DNA from: RPQJ01 sp035691185
GTDB taxonomy: Bacteria; Pseudomonadota; Gammaproteobacteria; Steroidobacterales; Steroidobacteraceae
NCBI GenBank assembly: GCA_035691185.1
Contig: DASSJN010000213.1
Location: 1 to 11,293 of the forward strand
Length of the DNA stretch: 11,293 nucleotides
Reading direction: 5' to 3'
In this document: positions 1 through 6,411 of the stretch, in pieces
Numbering within the stretch: position 1 is the first letter of the stretch
Layout: each line of letters opens with the position of its first letter
Program-made: the position numbers and the translations under genes
Notes under the pieces: model-generated
Databases searched by the model: none
What the model saw: the letters and a program-made list of their open reading frames with translations, nothing else
What the model was told of the DNA's origin: nothing

Positions 1-1
1 C

Positions 2-2068
2 TCGGTCGTCGGCACGTTCGCGGCGCTGCACCTGCTGGGGTTCTCGATCAACACGCTGAGCCTGTTCGGGCTCGTGCTCGCGATCGGCATCGTCGTCGAC
101 GACGCGATCGTCGTGGTCGAGAACGTCGAGCGCAACATCGAGGAGGGCAAGTCGCCGCTCGAGGCGGCGCACCAGGCCATGCGCGAAGTGTCGGGCCCGA
201 TCATCGCGATCGCGCTCGTGCTCTGCGCCGTGTTCGTGCCGATGGCGTTCCTGACCGGCGTCACCGGCCAGTTCTACAAGCAGTTCGCCGTGACGATCGC
301 GATCTCGACCGTGATCTCGGCGATCAACTCGCTGACCTTGTCGCCGGCGCTTGCCGCCGTCCTGCTGAGGCCGCACGGCGCGCCGAAGGACGTCCCGACA
401 CGGCTGATCGACCGCGCGTTCGGCTGGCTGTTCCGGCCGTTCAACCGGCTGTTCGGCAGGAGCGCCGAGCGTTACCAGCGCGGCGTCTCGCGCACGCTGC
501 ACCGTCGAGGTGCCGTGTTTGCAGTCTATGCCGCATTGCTCGGGCTGGCGGCGCTAGTGTTCCAGGCGGTCCCGGGCGGCTTCATCCCGACCCAGGACAA
601 GCTGTACCTGATGGGCGGCGTGAAGCTGCCCGAAGGCGCGTCGCTCGAGCGCACGAACGAGGTGATCCGTCGCATGAGCGAGGCGGCGCTCGCGACCGAC
701 GGCGTGTCGAGTGCGGTGGCGTTCCCGGGCCTCAACGCGTTGCAGTTCACGAACACGCCGAACACCGGCGTCGTGTTCTTCGGCCTCGACCCGTTCGCCG
801 AGCGCACGCGCACGGCGAAGGAGATCAACGACGAGCTCAATGCGAAGTTCGCGACGATCCAGGAAGGGTTTGCGTTCTCGATCATGCCGCCGCCGATCCT
901 CGGTCTCGGCCAGGGCTCCGGCTACTCGCTCTACGTGCAGGACCGCGCGAACCTGGGGTACGGTGAGCTGCAGAAGGCGGTGAGCGGCCTCTCGGGCGCG
1001 ATCGCGCAGACGCCGGGCCTGCAGTTCCCGATCACGACCTACCAGGCCAACGTGCCGCAGCTCGACGCGCAGGTCGACCGCGTCAAGGCCAAGGCGCAGG
1101 GCGTGCCGCTCACGGAGCTCTTCGACACGCTGCAGACCTACCTCGGCTCGGCCTACGTCAACGACTTCAACCGCTTCGGCCGCACCTACCAGGTGATCGC
1201 GCAGGCCGACGGCCCGTTCCGCGACGACGCGCGCGACATCGCCAACCTGCGCACGCGCAACGTCGCGGGCGAAATGGTGCCGATCGGCAGCATGGTCACG
1301 CTGCGGGAGACTTACGGCCCCGACCCGGTGCTGCGCTACAACGGCTACCCGGCCGCCGACCTGCTCGGCGACGCGGACCCGCGCGTGATGTCCTCGAGCG
1401 AGGCGATGACGGCCGTCGAGGGCATCGCTGCGAAGGTGCTGCCGAGCGGCATGAACATCGAGTGGACCGATTTGAGTTACCAGCAGGCGACCCAGGGTCG
1501 CGCGTCGTGGATCGTGTTCCCGCTCGCGGTGATGCTCGTCTTCCTGGTGCTGGCGGCGCTCTACGAGAGCTGGACGTTGCCGCTCGCCGTGATCCTGATC
1601 GTGCCGATGTCGCTGCTCGCGGCGCTCGTCGGCGTCTGGCTCACCGGTGGCGACAACAACGTCTTCGTGCAGGTGGGACTCGTCGTGCTGATGGGCCTGG
1701 CCTGCAAGAACGCGATCCTGATCGTGGAGTTCGCGCGCGAGCTCGAACTGCAAGGGCGCGGCATCGTCGAAGCGGCGCTCGAGGCGTCGCGGCTGCGGTT
1801 GCGGCCGATCGTGATGACCTCGATCGCGTTCATCGCGGGCACCGTGCCGCTCGTGCTCGCGCACGGCGCCGGCAGCGAGGTTCGCGTCGTGACCGGCGTC
1901 ACCGTGTTCGCCGGCATGCTCGGCGTCACGCTGTTCGGCCTGTTCCTGACACCCGTGTTCTACGTGACGCTGCGTCGCTTCGTCGAGTGGCGTCGCGGCC
2001 GGCAGGCGACGTCGACCCTTGGCGACGCGTTGCCCGGTTCGATCCCGCTGGAGGTGGGTCATGGCTGA
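2..2068 (+). CDS. RND (HAE1-type) multidrug efflux pump permease, C-terminal two thirds (5' truncated)
   Basis: Inner-membrane proton/drug antiporter of a tripartite efflux system, in the AcrB/MexB family. The reading frame is open from the left edge, and the residues before the first in-frame GTG (74) already match the family (FSINTLSLFGLVLAIGIVVDD), so the gene begins outside the window. About 688 residues are visible. Judged against AcrB, roughly 375 N-terminal residues are missing. The TM4 proton-relay Asp pair is at 98-103 (GIVVDDAIVVVEN). The partner Lys in TM10 is at 1706-1708 (LACKNAILIVEFA). The second periplasmic porter/docking domain begins around GGFIPTQDK (near 575-600) and the final TM bundle runs from about 1505 to 1980. 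The proton-relay residues I can check are intact and I see no frameshift. The gene overlaps the outer-membrane factor gene by 8 bases, so the two are co-translated. Substrate cannot be deduced. The adaptor (membrane fusion protein) gene is expected upstream. Family assignment is very secure. Confidence 0.96.
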   Translation, partial: SVVGTFAALHLLGFSINTLSLFGLVLAIGIVVDDAIVVVENVERNIEEGKSPLEAAHQAMREVSGPIIAIALVLCAVFVPMAFLTGVTGQFYKQFAVTIAISTVISAINSLTLSPALAAVLLRPHGAPKDVPTRLIDRAFGWLFRPFNRLFGRSAERYQRGVSRTLHRRGAVFAVYAALLGLAALVFQAVPGGFIPTQDKLYLMGGVKLPEGASLERTNEVIRRMSEAALATDGVSSAVAFPGLNALQFTNTPNTGVVFFGLDPFAERTRTAKEINDELNAKFATIQEGFAFSIMPPPILGLGQGSGYSLYVQDRANLGYGELQKAVSGLSGAIAQTPGLQFPITTYQANVPQLDAQVDRVKAKAQGVPLTELFDTLQTYLGSAYVNDFNRFGRTYQVIAQADGPFRDDARDIANLRTRNVAGEMVPIGSMVTLRETYGPDPVLRYNGYPAADLLGDADPRVMSSSEAMTAVEGIAAKVLPSGMNIEWTDLSYQQATQGRASWIVFPLAVMLVFLVLAALYESWTLPLAVILIVPMSLLAALVGVWLTGGDNNVFVQVGLVVLMGLACKNAILIVEFARELELQGRGIVEAALEASRLRLRPIVMTSIAFIAGTVPLVLAHGAGSEVRVVTGVTVFAGMLGVTLFGLFLTPVFYVTLRRFVEWRRGRQATSTLGDALPGSIPLEVGHG
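2050..2054 (+). promoter_or_regulatory. Ribosome binding site deciding the outer-membrane factor start
   Basis: GGAGG lies inside the end of the RND gene, six bases before ATG 2061. It supports 2061 over the in-frame upstream ATG at 2019. The extra 14 residues from 2019 would be arginine-rich and would precede the lipoprotein signal peptide, which does not fit. Confidence 0.7.
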
Positions 2069-3575
2069 TTGGACGAGAGGTTTTCGCGTCGCGCGGTCGT
2101 CGCTGGCGGCGGGCGTGCTGGCGACGCTGGCGGCGTGCGCGGTCGGGCCCGACTACCGGGCCCCGGAGCTGGCGGTGCCGGCCGGATACACGAGCGACGC
2201 GGCACGTATTTCCCGCGGCGCGGTCGGTGCCGGACCGACGGACTCGCGGACCGGGTCCGTGGCGCCGATGCCCGACAGCGACGCGGCGTTCTGGCAGCGC
2301 TTCGGGGATCCGCTGCTCGACGAACTCGTCGCGACGGCGCTGCGCGAGAACCACGACCTCAAGCAGGCGCTGGCCCGCTTCGACGAAGCCAATGCCCTGC
2401 TGCGCGAGGCGAGGTTCGACTTCCTGCCGACCGTGACGGCCGGCGCCGGCGTGTCGAACTCGCGGTCGAGCGCGGACCAGGTCCCCGGCGCCTCTCGCGC
2501 CGATCGCGACACGAACCGGTACTCCGCTCAGGTCGACCTCGGCTGGGAGCTGGACGTCTTCGGCCGGGTGCGGCGCAACGTCGAGTCGCAGCGTGCGGAC
2601 GCGGCGGCGAGCGCGGCCGATCTCGCGGCGGTGCAGGTGGCGATCGTCGGCGAGGTCGCGCGCAGCTACCTCGAGCTGCGTGGATTGCAGGAGCGCCTCC
2701 AGGTTGCGCGCAGCAACGCCGAAAACCAACGCGAAACGCTGCGGATCGTCGAGGCCCGCCTCGACGCCGGTCGCGGCACCGAGTTCGACACCTCGCGCGC
2801 ACGTGCGCAACTGGAGACGACGCTGTCACGGATTCCGGCCTTTGCGGCTGCGGTCGACGTGACGATGCACCGTCTCGCGGTGCTGACCGGACAATCTCCC
2901 GGCGCCCTAGTGACGCGGCTCGATGCCGCGGCGAACCCCTTGCCGGCGCTGCCGGGCACGGTCGATGCCGGCACGCCGGGCGACCTTCTCCGCCGGCGGC
3001 CGGACGTCATCGCGGCGGAGCAACGACTGCAGGCCGCCACGGCCCGCATCGGCGTCGCCACGGCCGATCTGTTCCCGCGCTTCACGCTCGGTGGCCTCAT
3101 CGGCACGCAGGCGCTGGAAAGCAGCGCGCTGTTCGGTCGCGACAGCGAGACCCGCTTCGTGGCGCTGGGCGTCGACTGGTCGTTCCTCGACGTCGGACGC
3201 GTCCGTGCACGGATCGCGGCGAGCGACGCAGCCGCCTCGGGTGCGCTGGCGCAGTACGAACAGACGGTGCTGCGCGCGCTCGAGGACACCGAGAACGCGC
3301 TCGTACGTTACGGTCACGCGCGGCTCGAGGACGCGCACCTGGAGCGTTCGTCGCTGGAGAGCGCCCGCGCGGCCGACCTCGCTCACATTCGCTTCGACGC
3401 GGGTGCGGCCGACCTGCTCGACGTGCTCGACGCCGAGCGGTCGCAACTGCAGGCGCAGGACGCGTTCGCCGACGGACGGACCCGCAGCGCTACCGCACTC
3501 GTCGATCTCTATCGGTCGCTGGCCGGCGGATGGCCGCAGCAGCCGCCGGAACGGGAACGCCTGAGCGCCCGTTAG
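2061..3575 (+). CDS. NodT/OprM-family outer-membrane efflux lipoprotein
   Basis: Outer-membrane channel (TolC-like trimeric exit duct) of the RND efflux system encoded just upstream. The 504-residue product is the usual size for OprM-type factors. Residues 1-26 form a lipoprotein signal peptide: Arg-containing n-region, hydrophobic stretch, lipobox Leu-Ala-Ala-Cys with Cys26 as the lipidated residue. This is followed by the VGPDY sequence common just after the cysteine in this family. Two outer-membrane efflux protein repeats follow, at roughly residues 65-260 and 290-490. The second contains the family signature starting RRPDVIAAEQRLQAATA near residue 312 and a DLFPRFTLGG segment. The C-terminal coiled region has the typical LLDVLDAERSQL motif. 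The start is ATG 2061, with an 8-base overlap with the pump gene and a good ribosome binding site. Export of drugs or solvents is inferred from the pair; the substrate is unknown. Confidence 0.95.
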   Translation: MADWTRGFRVARSSLAAGVLATLAACAVGPDYRAPELAVPAGYTSDAARISRGAVGAGPTDSRTGSVAPMPDSDAAFWQRFGDPLLDELVATALRENHDLKQALARFDEANALLREARFDFLPTVTAGAGVSNSRSSADQVPGASRADRDTNRYSAQVDLGWELDVFGRVRRNVESQRADAAASAADLAAVQVAIVGEVARSYLELRGLQERLQVARSNAENQRETLRIVEARLDAGRGTEFDTSRARAQLETTLSRIPAFAAAVDVTMHRLAVLTGQSPGALVTRLDAAANPLPALPGTVDAGTPGDLLRRRPDVIAAEQRLQAATARIGVATADLFPRFTLGGLIGTQALESSALFGRDSETRFVALGVDWSFLDVGRVRARIAASDAAASGALAQYEQTVLRALEDTENALVRYGHARLEDAHLERSSLESARAADLAHIRFDAGAADLLDVLDAERSQLQAQDAFADGRTRSATALVDLYRSLAGGWPQQPPERERLSAR

Positions 3576-3590
3576 ACGGACCGATTCGCG

Positions 3591-3620
3591 ACCCGCGCGC
3601 GCCGAACCGGCCGCGCGGGT
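3591..3620 (+). terminator. Strong GC hairpin after the efflux operon, possible terminator
   Basis: A perfect 9-bp outer stem (ACCCGCGCG at 3591-3599 with CGCGCGGGT at 3612-3620) encloses a 4-bp inner stem (GCCG 3601-3604 with CGGC 3608-3611) and a 3-base loop, with one bulged C at 3600. It starts 15 bases after the stop codon of the outer-membrane factor gene. No T-run follows, so it is not a canonical intrinsic terminator. In high-GC bacteria such hairpins may still terminate, or may protect the 3' end of the mRNA. Confidence 0.45.
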
Positions 3621-3656
3621 CTCCGACCGCGCCGGGCCTTGACACCGCGAATCGTC

Positions 3657-3712
3657 GGGAGGAGCGTGGCACCCCTGCCGCCTCTGGCGGCCGCATCGTT
3701 CCCGGTCCTCCC
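3657..3712 (+). other. Nested inverted repeats in the leader of the Gfa-family gene
   Basis: GGGAGGA (3657-3663) is complementary to TCCTCCC (3706-3712). Between them, GCCGCC (3677-3682) and GGCGGC (3686-3691) form a perfect 6-bp stem with a triloop. The folded RNA would sit just upstream of the Gfa-family ribosome binding site. The 5' arm of the outer stem is itself Shine-Dalgarno-like, and the 3' arm is an anti-Shine-Dalgarno sequence. A TTGACA hexamer at 3639-3644 could be a -35 element, but I see no convincing -10 at the right distance. Function is unproven; chance pairing is a real possibility at this GC content. Confidence 0.25.
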
Positions 3713-3727
3713 ACGACAACCACTCGC

Positions 3728-3731
3728 GAGG
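3728..3731 (+). promoter_or_regulatory. Ribosome binding site for the Gfa-family gene
   Basis: GAGG lies nine bases before ATG 3741. This site, together with the Gfa family length, favours ATG 3741 over an in-frame ATG-less extension upstream to a TTG at 3639, which would add 34 low-complexity Pro/Arg/Ala residues. Confidence 0.5.
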
Positions 3732-3740
3732 TCACGCACG

Positions 3741-4316
3741 ATGAACACGCTTTCGCTCCATCCGTCCGTCGACCAGGGCGTCCGCAAGGGTAGCGATACC
3801 TTCACCGGTGGCACGTTGCGCTGCCATTGCGCGTCCTCGCCGGTCGAAGTCTCCATCACCGGCAACGTGGCACACAACCATGCCTGCGGCTGCACCAAGT
3901 GCTGGAAGCCGCCGGGCGCGCTGTTCTCCGTCGTCGCGGTCGTGCCGCGCGACAAGCTGAAGGTCACTCAGAACGAGCAGAAGCTGAAGATCGTGGACGC
4001 TTCCGCCGTGATCCAGCGCCACGCCTGCAAGGATTGCGGCGTGCACATGTTCGGCCGCATCGAGAATCGCGCCCACCCGTTCTACGGGCTCGATTTCGTG
4101 CACGTCGAACTGTCGAAGGAGCCGGGCTGGGCGGCGCCCGAGTTCGCGGCGTTCGTGTCGTCGATCATCGAGTCCGGCTTTCCGCCGGCCCGCATGGGTG
4201 AAGTGCGCAGCCGGCTGAAGGCGTTGGGACTCGAGCCGTACGACTGCCTGTCGCCGCCGCTGATGGACGCCATCGCGACCCACACCGCGAAGGCCAAGGG
4301 CGCGCTCGCGGCCTGA
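3741..4316 (+). CDS. gfa: Gfa-family zinc protein, S-(hydroxymethyl)glutathione synthase (glutathione-dependent formaldehyde-activating enzyme)
   Basis: Cytoplasmic protein of 191 residues, matching the ~190-residue Gfa family. It is credited with promoting condensation of formaldehyde with glutathione to S-hydroxymethylglutathione, the substrate of glutathione-dependent formaldehyde dehydrogenase. Some work on the family argues it acts as a glutathione carrier instead. The zinc ligand set is complete: CHC (Cys28, Cys30), CGCTKC (Cys49, Cys51, Cys54) and CKDC (Cys96, Cys99). The surrounding GGTLRCHC, HACGCTKCW and HACKDCGVHMFGRIEN segments are typical of true Gfa rather than the looser CENP-V/GFA domain relatives. 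The C-terminal third (FVSSIIESGFPP, LGLEPYDCLSPPLMDAI) also follows the full-length Gfa pattern. The usual partner, a class III alcohol dehydrogenase gene, is not next to it: the upstream neighbour is an efflux operon and the downstream neighbour is convergent. Confidence 0.93.
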   Translation: MNTLSLHPSVDQGVRKGSDTFTGGTLRCHCASSPVEVSITGNVAHNHACGCTKCWKPPGALFSVVAVVPRDKLKVTQNEQKLKIVDASAVIQRHACKDCGVHMFGRIENRAHPFYGLDFVHVELSKEPGWAAPEFAAFVSSIIESGFPPARMGEVRSRLKALGLEPYDCLSPPLMDAIATHTAKAKGALAA

Positions 4317-4333
4317 CGGGACGGGACGGTCGC

Positions 4334-4864
4334 TCACGTTCGGGCAGATTCGGCGATTCGCGGCGAGGAGATCGCGGTCAGGATGCCCTGCATCAACCGG
4401 GTCGGCGTCGGCGGGCAGCCAGGCACGACGACGTCGACCGGGATCACGTTCGAGACCGCACCGAGGCTGGCGTAACCCTGGCCAAACAGGCCGCCGCACG
4501 CGCCGCAGTCACCGACCGCCACCACCAGCTTCGGGTCGGGCGTCGCGTCGTAGGTGCGACGCAGCGCCACCTCCATGTGCCGCGACACCGGGCCGGTCAC
4601 GAGCAGCAGGTCGGCGTGGCGCGGGCTGGCGACGAAGCGGATGCCGAGCGCTTCGACGTTGTAGAGCGGATTGCCGAGCGCGTGGATCTCGAGTTCACAG
4701 CCGTTGCACGAGCCGGCATCGACCTGCCGGATGCAGAGCGCGCGACCGAGGATCTGCTGGATGCGCCGCTCGAGGCTTGCGCGAACGCGCAGTTCCTCGT
4801 CCGGCGCCGGCGGCGCTTCCGTGACGATCCCGACTCTCGCGATCTGTCTCAGTGTCTTGAGCAT
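4334..4864 (-). CDS. hyfI: HyfI/NuoB-like small subunit of an energy-converting hydrogenase-related complex
   Basis: Peripheral iron-sulfur subunit homologous to HyfI/HycG of group 4 hydrogenases and to NuoB of complex I; 176 residues, a normal length. It should carry the single 4Fe-4S cluster next to the large subunit. The ligands are visible: SCNGCE (Cys53, Cys56), GDCGACGG (Cys120, with an extra Cys123) and the PGCPPTP motif (Cys150). The conserved SPRHADLLLVTGPV segment lies at residues 80-93. It is the last visible gene of the operon, starting 7 bases after the large-subunit stop codon. No clear ribosome binding site precedes ATG 4864, so translation is probably coupled to the upstream gene. 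The symbol reflects homology; because the partner lacks a NiFe site, this is probably not a working hydrogenase subunit. It ends 17 bases from the convergent gfa stop codon. Confidence 0.93.
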   Translation of the reverse strand: MLKTLRQIARVGIVTEAPPAPDEELRVRASLERRIQQILGRALCIRQVDAGSCNGCELEIHALGNPLYNVEALGIRFVASPRHADLLLVTGPVSRHMEVALRRTYDATPDPKLVVAVGDCGACGGLFGQGYASLGAVSNVIPVDVVVPGCPPTPTRLMQGILTAISSPRIAESART

Positions 4865-4871
4865 GGGCGCG

Positions 4872-6410
4872 TCAGAGGTCGTGGCCGCTGTAGGAAAGGT
4901 TGAACGACTTATTGATCAGCGGAAAGTCCGGCACGATGTTGCCGATGATCGCGTGCTCGAGCACCGGCCAGTTGTTCCACGACGGGTCGTGCGGGTGGCA
5001 GCGGCCGATCGTGCCGTCGGGCCCCGCTTCGAGCGCGACCGCCACCGGGCCACGCCAACCCTCGATCAGGCCGACACCGATGGAGCGGTCCGTCGCGTCC
5101 GGCACGACGGCCGCGATGGAATCATTGTCCGGGAGCTGCGTCACGACCGCGCGCACGAGCCGGAGGGCTTCCAGCAATTCGTCGAACCGGACCGCCACGC
5201 GCGCGAGCACGTCGCCGTCGGGGCCGCCGCACTGGCGCGGCCCGAGCGTCGCGTAGGGCTCGCAGGGCAGGTCTCTGCGCAGGTCGAAGGCCTGCCCGCT
5301 GGCGCGACCGGCGAGGCCGAGCAGGCCGAGGCGTGCCGCCAGCTCGGGCGTCACCGTGCCGGCCCCCACGAAGCGATCCCGGACGCCCGAATGTTCGTCG
5401 TAGATGTCGCGCAGGCGACGAACCTCCGGCAGGAGGGACTCCGCGCATTCCTCGAGTGCCGCGGCGCCTTCGCGCGGCAGATCGGCACGCACGCCGCCGG
5501 GAACGACGAAGTCGTTCAGGTAACGCTGGCCGAGCGCGCGTTCGGTGACCCGCAGCAGGCCTTCCTTGAGCCGCAGGAACTGCGACAGGCCGAAGGCGAA
5601 ACCGGCGTCGTTGCCGAGCGCACCGAGGTCGCCCAGGTGGTTCGCCACACGTTCGAGTTCGAGCGCGAGCGCGCGCAGCCACGCGGCGCGGGCCGGGATT
5701 CGGGTACCGGTCATGCCCTCGAAGGCCTGGCAGTACGCCCACGAGAATGCGACCGCGGAGTCCCCCGAGACACGTGCGGCGAGACGATGGCCGTCGCGAA
5801 TCGGCAGCTCGTTGAAGCGCCGCTCGATGCCCTTGTGCACGTAGCCGAGGCGCTCTTCGAGGCGCAGGACTTTCTCGCCGACCACGGAGAAGCGGAAATG
5901 CCCGGGTTCGATGATGCCCGCGTGCACCGGGCCGACCGCGATCTCGTGGACGCCGTCGCCTTCGACGCGGACGAACCGGTAATCGTCGACGGACTGCGGT
6001 GGCGGCAAGGGCAGGTCGCGCATCGCCAGCGGCCACGCGTCGCGACTCCAGGCCGCGTGACGCAGCCACGGTCGCACGTCCGGATCGGTCGTCTCGATGC
6101 CGAGCAGGTCCCGCATCGCCCGCTGCATCCGGCCCGCGGCCGGGAAGACGTCTTCGATCCCCGGGAAGGCGGACGTGGCTCGTTCCACGCGCGCCGCGAC
6201 GACGACGGCGCCATTCGGCACGAGCACGATCATTCGTACGCTGTACGGGCCCGCGCCGGCGCCCGTGCCCCACAACGCCAGCAGTCGTCCGCCCGACGCC
6301 GCCACGTCCTGCGCCACGTCGCGCCAGTCCGAGGCATCGACGGTCACCGACGACAGGCCAGGCGCACCCGGCATCCGTCTCGCGTCACGCAGCCAGCGGC
6401 TCAGTGGCAT
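4872..6410 (-). CDS. hyfG: HyfG/HycE-like large subunit (NuoC-NuoD fusion) lacking the NiFe ligands
   Basis: Catalytic-position subunit of a group 4 hydrogenase-related complex, 512 residues. Residues ~20-125 are the NuoC (30 kDa)-like domain, with the family-typical FPGIEDVFPAAGRMQRAM (82-99) and VRPWLRHAAW (112-121). The NuoD/large-subunit domain starts at about residue 150 with EIAVGPVHAGIIEPGHFRF (156-174) and LGYVHKGIERRF (188-199). In real hydrogenases the first metal motif is CGxC; here residues 213-218 read RVSGDS (Ser215, Ser218). The second motif (DPCxxC) is replaced at the C-terminus by FNLSYSGHDL, with Ser506 and Gly509 where cysteines would be. The protein stops three residues later, without the extension that maturation proteases remove. 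It therefore cannot bind a NiFe centre by the known ligands and is assigned to the Ehr class. Start is ATG 6410, one base after the HyfF stop. RefSeq-style names would be hydrogenase large subunit or NADH-quinone oxidoreductase subunit C/D. Confidence 0.93.
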   Translation of the reverse strand: MPLSRWLRDARRMPGAPGLSSVTVDASDWRDVAQDVAASGGRLLALWGTGAGAGPYSVRMIVLVPNGAVVVAARVERATSAFPGIEDVFPAAGRMQRAMRDLLGIETTDPDVRPWLRHAAWSRDAWPLAMRDLPLPPPQSVDDYRFVRVEGDGVHEIAVGPVHAGIIEPGHFRFSVVGEKVLRLEERLGYVHKGIERRFNELPIRDGHRLAARVSGDSAVAFSWAYCQAFEGMTGTRIPARAAWLRALALELERVANHLGDLGALGNDAGFAFGLSQFLRLKEGLLRVTERALGQRYLNDFVVPGGVRADLPREGAAALEECAESLLPEVRRLRDIYDEHSGVRDRFVGAGTVTPELAARLGLLGLAGRASGQAFDLRRDLPCEPYATLGPRQCGGPDGDVLARVAVRFDELLEALRLVRAVVTQLPDNDSIAAVVPDATDRSIGVGLIEGWRGPVAVALEAGPDGTIGRCHPHDPSWNNWPVLEHAIIGNIVPDFPLINKSFNLSYSGHDL

Positions 6411-6411
6411 C

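Noticed and set aside
554..2062. A 502-codon open frame on the minus strand
   Set aside because: It is antisense to the RND pump gene, and its product is Arg/His/Glu-rich low-complexity with no recognisable domain; this is the usual mirror frame in GC-rich coding DNA.
3639..3667. A sigma-70 promoter with TTGACA at 3639-3644
   Set aside because: The -35 hexamer is perfect, but no acceptable -10 hexamer lies 16-18 bases downstream, so I mention it only within the leader entry.
4317..4333. A bidirectional terminator between the convergent gfa and hyfI stops
   Set aside because: The 17-base spacer has a short CGGGA tandem repeat but no stem-loop and no T-run on either strand.
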